Assembly: GCF_964355755.1 (NCBI RefSeq)
Contig: NC_092673.1
Span: 35,473,648-35,537,647 of the forward strand
Origin: Antedon mediterranea
Taxonomy: Eukaryota > Echinodermata > Crinoidea > Comatulida > Antedonidae
Length of the DNA stretch: 64,000 nucleotides
Reading direction: 5' to 3'
In this document: piece by piece, positions 55,840 to 64,000 of the stretch
How the letters are laid out: each line of letters begins with the position of its first letter
Position numbering within the stretch: the stretch's first letter is position 1
Translations under genes and position numbers: made by a program
The notes under the pieces: generated by a model
What the model was told of the DNA's origin: nothing
Databases searched by the model: none
Seen by the model: the letters and a program-made list of their open reading frames with translations, nothing else

Positions 55840-57161
55840 GAGGGCACTATTTTCTATTGCGATTGAAATAACATATTTTACTACAATACAACCTTGGTCC
55901 TATGTTCAGAAGCTGTTCAAGATGGCCCCAAACCATCTCGGCCCCAGACAACTCGGCAACAAGGAAACTCAGCCTCAATTTAATTCAGTTTAAATTTATT
56001 TATGAGAGTCGCTTCATATTCAGCAATAAGGGAAAGGTTCTTAACAAAGTTTCATATAAACAAATAAAAACGGATGAGAATAAGATGAATATCTATCATC
56101 TATTCTGTATCGGTGATTACGAACGGGATGCAAATAATAATTGATCAAAATATGGTACACAGGATAATTATTGGGTATAAAAAGCTAATAATAGGATCAA
56201 ATTTAAATATATACAGGTAGAATTGCAGAAACAAAAGAGAATTGAACAAGCCATAATCTGCATACAGTAAATGCACAGGTGTAGCCTAATTTGCATAAAT
56301 GCACAGAACTAGACTAATTTTCATAAATGCAGTTGTAATACTTTGCATAAATACACAGGTTTAGCCTAATTTGTATAAATGCACAGAAGTAGACTAATTT
56401 GCATAAATGCACAGAAGTAGACTAATTTGCATAAATGCACAGGTGTAGTCTGAGGGTAGTAAGGTGTATCTATGCATCAATAACAAATGTTGCGACGTTA
56501 AAATACTGTATTTCTTTGTTAACCGCCTTTAGCAAACCAATGCAAGCATATAAACTCTGGATATGCACACAAACCCATTCACACCAGAAACAAAAATTAG
56601 TCTAAATATCATGTCATCTATGAAAGAATAATAGGATTCATGGCTTCACTGAGTTGTTGTTAGACAATGTATAGACAATGTGTCTTTATATACACCAACT
56701 ATACAAGCAAGTTATTCAATTTAAAAGGAAGATCTTTTTAAATGAAAATACTGAAACATATTTTGTAGTTCATCTAAAATTCATTGTACAAAAATTTAAT
56801 CTTGAACACATAATTCTTTAATGTGTTCAGATCAAACACTGATTCTACTTTAATTCTCACAACTACCCTAACACCCTCTGTTTTTATATTATTATCTGAC
56901 TGACTGCATGAATCGGATTACGAACTTGACAATAACAGAGGGTGTATGTTAGAGAAGGTAATGGCATGTTATTGAGGTTTTAAATAATACAGATTAAATC
57001 AATCATTTGAATAAAATGTTCAACCCTCCAACCTCCCCCCTGCAAAATTATCTAAAACCATAAATAAGTTATGAATGTAAGAGCATTCATGGAAAAGCCT
57101 AAGTCTACGTGTCCCTTCACAATTATTATTCCAACTGTTTGAAAAAGCATGACATGTTTAT
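55840..57161. other. Spacer between gene B and small gene
   Basis: No gene recognised. A 28-bp tandem repeat lies at 56265-56455. Confidence 0.5.
56265..56455. repeat. ~28-bp tandem repeat, 6-7 copies
   Basis: Imperfect units of the type TTTGCATAAATGCACAG plus A/GTAGACTAA. Confidence 0.9.
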
Positions 57162-57933
57162 TTAATTAATGACGATTGGCTCGCCTGCTTTTACAGTACC
57201 ATCAGGACCAGGAGCAGATGGGGGCAGCTTGGCGACTCCTGTCATCGGCATCTTTGCCATCCCCGTAATGGTAGGTTTACTCGCAATGGCGCTGAGAGGG
57301 TTGGAAGCGGGTGGCAACAGCTTCATCGGTGCTGACGGTACTAGCGGTTTACCTCCAGTTTGCGAGTGAAGCTTTCCCTGGCTGGCAAGGCTTGGCATGC
57401 CTGTCGCAGCCACGATCTTGGGCGGTGTGTGCTTGGCGGCTATTTTCATGAGCTTGTACGGACGACGTGCTGCACGTTTCTGGGTAGCATTTGACACTTG
57501 CTGTCTCAGATGTCTACAAAAACACAGTTAGTTCGTTAAACTTAGCAAACCATATATGCAAGTGGAGTAAAGCTTATGAACTGGGAACATTTTATTGGCA
57601 AAATCAAACAATGAAAAGTGTCACAAAGTTTCCTAGTTTAGACCAGTCTGGAGAAAACTAGTATACACTAGCAAACTGGCTAATGGTTTCTAGGCAGTCA
57701 GATATCTGACTGGTACAAAGCTCTGTCTACACTATCAACTTTATGTGATGTGCCCATATATTGACATGATGAAGTCACATCACTACCATATTTGGGCACA
57801 TGACACTAGTTTGATAATGTGGACAGAGCTTAATAAAGTTAAATACCCACTTGGTAGTTTCATTGGCATGAAAGAAAACATCATCCGGCGCGTCAAGCCA
57901 GCTTAGCTTCTTCTTCTTTGCTTCTGATCCCAT
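57162..57933 (-). CDS. Small two-exon gene, unknown basic proline-rich protein
   Basis: Exon 1 is 57933-57847: MGSEAKKKKLSWLDAPDDV then FFHANETTKW, ATG directly after an acceptor-like AAACAG, donor TGG|GTATTT. Exon 2 is probably 57500-57162 (CAG|CAAGTG): NATQKRAARRPYKLMKIAAK, then a proline/alanine/lysine-rich tail with TGMAKMPMTGVAKLPP to the stop at 57162, about 140 residues. It is clearly GC-richer than everything around it, suggesting a different, conserved class of gene. No domain recognised, and the exon 2 acceptor is a best guess. A MITE sits in its intron. Confidence 0.65.
57719..57830. mobile_element. MITE, CTCTGTC family copy 5
   Basis: 112 bp, AGCTCTGTCTACACTATCAA at one end and TTGATAATGTGGACAGAGCT at the other. 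It is the shortest, most symmetric copy. Confidence 0.9.
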
Positions 57934-58116
57934 CTGTTTAAATAAAAAAGATAACTAATATTAGCATACAATTCATACGATACTCAGGGGTTTAATGGTG
58001 CTGGGTGTAGATACACACATTCTGCACACCCTACTACACATCTACCACCCACTTTTAACATAGCATCCATGCAAGAACATTACGGGTACTTGAAAGTGGT
58101 TGTATTTATTTCTTAC

Positions 58117-58549
58117 CATTCAAATCCTGTGAAACTAACAATTTTAAACAAAATTTGGCGTAATATGTCTTACAATTAAATTCAAGATGACTCATCAAAT
58201 TATAAAAATACTGGCATATCAAAATAGACTGTATCAAAATCTTAATTCTGACATATTACAAATGATATGCTATGTGTGCAATATATTAGGTTGCATTAGC
58301 AATTGTCAAGATACTAATATACTAAATCCAAGGTAATATTGAATTTTAAACATAATATATTGTTTACAAATATTAAATAAACAATTTTATATATAATATG
58401 ACATGTATTAAAATACAATATTCACCATGATTTAATTTACATTTATATTACCAAAGATTATGATAACAAACAAGTGCCTGTAGTACATGTATCATGCAGT
58501 TGTAATGAATGTCAAATTAAGCTGCACTTTAATAACTACTGTATAGCAG
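58117..58549. repeat. Segmental duplication flank shared with 51475-51956
   Basis: 3' flank of gene C, nearly identical to that of B, beginning abruptly at CATTCAAATCCTGTG. Confidence 0.92.
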
Positions 58550-60164
58550 TTAATAGTAAAATTTACCATTTATACTCTGGAAGTGTTGCCTCATATTCTG
58601 CACTATATCATTAGGTAATTCACACCCACGCATATGAAGCTTTTTCAGTTTAGGAGAAATAGCCAGTAATGTGGTAAGGGAAGAACCTGTGATGTCACTG
58701 AAAGTATTCCCACTGATAACAAGCTTATCTAATTCCAACACTAGGTTTCTATTGACACATTCCCTCACCATAGCATCTATGGTAACACCTGACAGACTGC
58801 ACCAGCCTATGTCAAGTGTTTTCAGTTTAGGCGAAATAGCCAGTAATGTGCCAAATGAAGAACCTGTGATGTCACTGAGAGTATTCCCATGGATATCAAG
58901 ATTATCTAATTCCAACACTAGGTTCCTATTGACACATTCCCTCACCATAGCATTTATGACAACACCTGACAGTCTGCAATAGCTTATGTTAAGTGTCTTC
59001 AGTTTAGGTGAAATAGCCAGTAATGTGCCAAATGAAGAACCTGTGATGTCACTGAGAGCATTCCCACCGATATCAAGATTATCTAATTCCAACACTAGGT
59101 TCCTATTGACACATTCCCTCACCATAGCATCTATAATAACACCTGACAGCCTGCAGTTGTACATGTTAAGTGTCTTCAGTTTAGGAGTAGTAGCCAGTAA
59201 TGTGGCAAGTGTAGAACCTGTGACATCACTGAGAGTATTCCCACGGATATCAAGATTATCTAATTCCAACACTAGGTTCCTATTGACACATTCCCTCACC
59301 ATAGCATCTATGATAACACCTGACACACTGCAGTAGCTTATGGCAAGTGTTTTCAGTTTAGGAGAAATAGCCAGTAATGTGCCAAGTACAGAACCTGTGA
59401 TGTCACCGAGTGTATTCCAACTGATATTAAGACTATCTAATTCCAACACTAGGTTCCTATTGACACATTCCCTCACCATAGCATCTATGATAACACCTGA
59501 CAGATGGCAGTAGCATATGTTAAGTGTTTTCAGTTTAGGATAAATAGCCAGTAATGTGCCAAATGAAGAACCTGTGATGTCGTTGAGATAGCTGGAATGG
59601 ATATCAAGGTTCTCTAATTCCAACACTAGTCCTTTCTTTGATAGTGCACCAACAGTATCATTCATAGTTACACCTGTTAACTACGTAATTGAAGCATTTT
59701 GAGTTGTGGTGCATTAATCAACAAATGAATTAAAAATGATGTAAACAAATGTGTATCGCTTTGAAAAGCTTCTATATTGTATTTAAAAGTGTATTTACTA
59801 CATTCAGTAGACAGACCTTTCACCACATCATCAGTACATGATGGACTGATTTTAGATAACACATACTCTTCATCTTTTACAGCAATCAAAACATGAGCTA
59901 GCATTCTACCAATGTCTTCTGATGATTTCTGTTGAATCCATTCCCACCACCTTTTTCTGCGTTTCCATATTCCTACTACATTATTACTACTTATCATCTT
60001 TATGATATCCTGATCTGTTTTTAAACTCTTAATACCACTACTTCTCATGTAAGTGAAAAATCGTCTTACAGAGTTACATATCTCATCTATAGCATCTTCA
60101 TCTGTCATTGTATCTTGACTTAGTAGCTGTTGATGTGAAGTTGAGGGCTCACTATCATCAATAC
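58550..60164 (-). CDS. Gene C, terminal LRR exon, frameshifted
   Basis: Paralogue of the A and B LRR exons. From the acceptor at 60164 it encodes the same helical N-terminal part (DEDAIDEICNSVRRFFTYMR), then loses one base near 59680 (TGTTAACTACGTAATT against TGTTAATTTACGTAATT in A). The first frame stops at 59677. The six LRR double units continue in the next frame to the stop at 58550. Either C is a pseudogene or the base was lost in assembly. The LRR half stays open throughout, suggesting that the frameshift is recent. Confidence 0.85.
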
Positions 60165-60561
60165 CTGTAAAAGGAATTCATTTTATATTAATAAGACATG
60201 GTGGAACCAGACAATGGGTGTGTAGCAATTTATATATTTACCGGATTCATGTCAACTTTTACAATATTAAAAGTTTCTTTATTGCTTAAGATATACACAG
60301 CATAAATTAATATACGACAATTTTGAAATAATGTAAAAGATACAAAAACTGTAAAATGTGCACAACTATTATAGGTTTAAAAAATATAAACACACACTTC
60401 TTAAAGTGTATTTTTAGATGTATAGGATTTATAATTATATTCTGTAATTAAATGATATTTTATTAATAAAAACCAAAATATGAATAAAAACATTTTATTT
60501 TCCATTATTTCTAAACAATAAATAATAACAATAAATGTTACATTTACTATTTTTTAATTAC

Positions 60562-60663
60562 CTTTAATTAGATCCATTTCTTTTGGTGATTTCTCAGAAT
60601 CTGTTTTAACAGAACATTTTTTCTCTACAAACATTTCTCTTACATAGTCTCTTAATGTTGTCT
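60562..60663 (-). CDS. Gene C, 34-codon exon
   Basis: 102 nt, phase 1-1, LRDYVREMFVEKK and EKSPKEMDLIK, with an intact G|GTAATT donor. Confidence 0.78.
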
Positions 60664-60787
60664 CTATTCAAAGAAATCAAATATAAACTCATTTATTATA
60701 TAAAAAGTATATTTAAAAAATATAACAATTTTTTGTTTACATGTTTTTCATTTTAAATTAAAATACATGATTTATTGTCTGTCTTAC

Positions 60788-60838
60788 TCTTTTTTGATTT
60801 TCTTGGTTTCTTTGCTTCAACTTGATCTTCTGACTCAT
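60788..60838 (-). CDS. Gene C, lysine-rich micro-exon 2
   Basis: 51 nt, phase 1-1, ESEDQVEAKKPRKSKK. Confidence 0.75.
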
Positions 60839-60979
60839 CTAATAAAACAAAAGAAAATACTACAAATTAATTCTTTAATTCTTTAAATGTCCCTTTTATT
60901 CCCATTTTCTCATAGGTTTCAGTAAATGGTGTTTCCAGTGTTTTTCAAGCTCAGATTTAGATTGACTAATTGTTGGTGA

Positions 60980-62409
60980 ATATTTTTTTTTTTTTTTTAT
61001 TTATTCGGTATATAAAAATATATTACAAAACGACAGTCAAGGACTGAAATGAAATGTATTACAAATGACTAAAAATTAGTTAAAATTGCTATAAAAATAG
61101 AAACATCTTAATAAAATTAGATATCGTACCATACAATTAAAAACATACATGAATAAAAAACCTTAAAACATTCACTTATTACATATCTAAAAAAGAGCTA
61201 GTGGTGCCTATTAATTATATCCACCATGGTGGGAACTGGAGACGACCTAAGTCTGCTGGTTTTACAATGAGGTACTTCTAGAAAGCGGTTGACTCTGAGA
61301 GACCGAGCTGGCTTATGAAGAGGGGGAAGTATTTCTCTAAACAGCTCGGATTTTAATAAGCCTTCCCCGAAAGACAACACAAGTTTGTTTCTTCTCTCTA
61401 CAAGAGTAGGTAAACCAGTAACAGACAATGCATGATCATAGCACACATAGTTGTTACCTAGCATGATACGCAATGCTCTCTTTTGTACCTTTTCAATAGA
61501 CTTGGACATGTCCTTAGTGATAGCGCCATGCCAAACAGGGGCAGCATATTCTAAAATAGGTCTTATATACGCCATATAAACAGTCAACAGATCATTAATT
61601 AAGATTCCTGCTTTCTTCAAAATGCACAAGGAAAATAAACGTCTAGAAGCTCTAGACACAATATTATTAGTGTTAAGTTCCCATTTCAGGTCATTTTGAA
61701 TGATTACACCAAGAAGCGTCATGTGATCAACTACTTGTAAAATGGAACTACTCAGACTAAAAGAAGGCGATATAATATCATCCGACTTGTCCTTAAGAAA
61801 ATTGACAACCAAGATATGGCATTTGGAGGGTTTGGGTATCATATTATTGGATGAACACCAAACACTCAGATCATCTAACAGGGATTGCATGGAAGGCAAA
61901 TCACCTTTGCGAACGACCTCCCCAAGGGTGAGGTCATCCACATATTTCCATCGTCTGCAGCAATCAACACAAGCATCGTTAATAAGTACTAGGAAAAGTA
62001 CAGGGCCAAGCAATGTCCCCTGTGGGACACCACAAGTCAGTGACTTTGAAGATGACAAAATCCCAGCAAACATGGTGTTGAGAGAACGGGAAGTGAGAAA
62101 GCTGCAGACGATGGGAATTATGGACGACCTCACACCCAGTTCAATCAACTTTATAATAATAACATTATGATCAACACGATCAAAAGCTTTAGTAAAGTCA
62201 GTGGCACATAGGTTAACATAACATTTACCCTTCTCAACATCTTTGAGTGTAGAGTCAATAAGACTAACAAGATAGTGAGTTGAGGAAGCCTTTTTCCTAC
62301 TACCAAATTGACGAGAATCTAATTTACCCTTAATATCTTCAAGAATCCACTTAACAATAAAAGATTCAAATACCCTGGCAAGAACATAGGTAAGGGAAAG
62401 TAAGGGAAA
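60980..62409 (-). mobile_element. 5'-truncated LINE with most of its reverse transcriptase
   Basis: Inserted in a gene C intron; the B copy gives the empty site (GGTGAATATATTGCTGC). It has a poly(A) tail on the minus strand (T run at 60980) and a frame from about 62400 to 61198. Motifs in order: DFTKAFDRVDHN, LTCGVPQGTLLGPVLFLV, KYVDDLTLG, PKPSKCHILVVNF, LLGVIIQNDLKWE, YIRPILEYAAPVWH. The endonuclease half is missing. The frame is intact, so the copy is young. Confidence 0.92.
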
Positions 62410-62507
62410 TAGGTATATTGCTGCTTCTGGTTATTTTCCAGTCTACAGACGTTTAATTTAAAAAGAACAATTTACTTTCACACACCTTATGGTTACAGTA
62501 TACTTAC

Positions 62508-62546
62508 TCTTTCTTGATTTTCTTGGTTTCTTTGGTTTAACTGGAT
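62508..62546 (-). CDS. Gene C, lysine-rich micro-exon 1
   Basis: 39 nt, phase 1-1, PVKPKKPRKSRK; shortened relative to the A and B versions. Confidence 0.7.
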
Positions 62547-62982
62547 CTAAAACATATGAAATGATAATGATGATAAATTAGGACAATTTTTATAAACAAT
62601 TTATGTATCATTCATATCTGCTACATTTAAATTTAAAATATTAAGATTTTTAAATAATTAATTGTAGCACAAATATGTTTACAGAATCACAAAAATGTTG
62701 TTATTACTGAAATGTAATGTTTATTAAATAAATGGTATGGAGTGATTTTAAATACTAATAATTAATATAGATTTAATTTATTATTTCTCCTATTTTTTTT
62801 AAATCTATAATAGAGAATTTGTAAAATGTGGAATACTGTAGATATTTTGGTTTGATTAACTAGTAATGAATAAAATATTGATTGCAAAATAATACAATAA
62901 ATTATTATCCTAATTACCAACTGTCATGAAAAGATATCATTTTAAAGTCCTATTGAAGAAAACAAACATAAAATATGCATAC

Positions 62983-63510
62983 ATTTTGTTAGAACTTCTT
63001 CAGGTTCTCCAAGCTTCAAGATACCTAATTTCTCGATAAATAGTTGCATCTTTCCTTCACTGATGATCTGTCTGTTTTCAAGATCATTAATCAGATCCCA
63101 TTTATCTTTATAAGATTTTGGTGCCTCATTAACAAGATCACTGATGGATTCAACATTTTTTGTTGTCAGCTTATTTCCAAATTCTACCAACATGCGTCTG
63201 TGACGACTGAATTTTGAAACGGAAATCTCCTCGACATTTGGAAATGTTATAACTTCCTCTTTAATTTTTCTTACTAATTCAAATTCTCCTGTTGCATTGA
63301 TGGTGTCGAAAAACAATGTGAAATCTTTGCTTGTTAGATGATTAGATTCAATTAAGAATTCCAGCAGGTCTATTGTGCTAGATGCCTTGTCTAGCATATG
63401 AGGAAGCAGAAGGTCTTTATACAAGGTTTTAAGCGAACTGAGCGATTCTCTCTTGTCATACCAGCGGGAAAATTCTTCTTTAATGTATGTAAAGTTTAAA
63501 TGTCGAATTC
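62983..63510 (-). CDS. Gene C, tandem DED exon
   Basis: 528 nt, same boundaries and phase as in A and B, encoding IRHLNFTYIKEEFSRWY, TLYKDLLLPHMLDKAS, FGNKLTTKNVESISDL and LINDLENRQIISEGKM. Upstream exons of C, if any, lie beyond the window. Confidence 0.78.
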
Positions 63511-64000
63511 CTAGTAAGATTTAAAACAAAACAAGTCATCAGTGAAATTTGTTTCAGAAATATTTGGACTGTGGTATGATCTTTGCAACAAAAGACTATG
63601 GAATGCTATATTTGGAGAAAAACATACAATTTAAAATGAGAATAATGTAGTATTATACAAATAATGAATGTTTATGACGGTTTCCTTCCTTTTCCATTAA
63701 AAAAGGTTTAAAATCTATGGGCAACAGTTTTTTCTGTTCAATAGAATCTATATTTTTTCCAATCTTCAAATATAAACTAATTTAAAACTATTTTTTTTTT
63801 GCTTACAAAAATGCATTCAATCTGGTAATTGCATATTATTGTCATAAAAATGAATAACAAATTATTATATTATAAAATAAATTGATTGCATTTATTGAAA
63901 TTAATTTGTCTTAAAGCCCAGCTAAATTATTTATTTTTTAATAATTGTTTTGTATGTTGTTATTGTAAAGATAGTACAATATTTTGTCAGGTTTTGACTT
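63511..64000. other. Upstream intron of gene C
   Basis: AT-rich; no exon recognised before the window ends. Confidence 0.45.

Noticed and set aside
61742-62170. Plus-strand 142-codon frame
   Set aside because: Antisense shadow of the LINE reverse transcriptase.

Overview
The window is AT-rich, intron-rich and densely packed with repeats: animal nuclear DNA, not bacterial. A RIG-I-like RNA helicase, death-effector-domain (DED) receptors with NLR-style leucine-rich repeats (LRRs), a Ty3-type element in Gmr1-like domain order, Helitrons, tRNA-derived SINEs and non-LTR retrotransposons together suggest a marine invertebrate deuterostome, probably an echinoderm. The species assignment is inference.

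Layout. Nearly all host genes are on the minus strand. (1) 1-5545: tandem and palindromic repeats, no gene. (2) 5545-17329: receptor gene A, read right to left as tandem DED, two TRADD-N-like domains, a short exon, a second DED pair, four lysine-rich micro-exons, a 34-codon exon and a large LRR exon with a frameshift. Its likely promoter and 5' UTR exon lie at 27673-27831. (3) 17330-27670: the probable first intron of A, holding a 3-kb inverted-repeat element, a TTAA-flanked MITE, a LINE fragment and a 20-bp palindromic array. (4) 28905-40082: a RIG-I-like receptor (RLR) of ten recognised exons. A 4.2-kb LTR retrotransposon sits in one intron, and a satellite made from the gene's own 3' end follows it. 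(5) 40100-47196: the 5' side of the RLR, with a duplicated broken helicase exon, LINE and SINE debris, a ubiquitin-like exon, two charged exons, a truncated DED exon and a second copy of the A-type promoter. (6) 47294-49130: a Helitron. (7) 49621-55763 and 58117-63510: partial paralogues B and C of gene A, separated by a small GC-richer gene at 57162-57933.

How it fits together. A, B and C are copies of one module (DED pair, micro-exons, 34-codon exon, LRR exon). Each carries one visible lesion: a 5-nt insertion in the LRR of A, a GT-to-AT splice donor in B, a 1-nt deletion in the LRR of C. Almost every exon of A, and the extra 5' exons of the RLR, are in symmetric phase 1, the arrangement that allows exon shuffling. 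A collinear but collapsed copy of A's 5' half (promoter, intron pieces, DED exon) lies just upstream of the RLR. Both promoter copies keep a perfect kappaB palindrome (GGGAATTCCC) ten bases from a perfect CRE (TGACGTCA). My main inference is a co-regulated innate-immune cluster in which an RNA sensor acquired the promoter of a neighbouring DED/LRR receptor. This rests on sequence only; transcripts would settle it.
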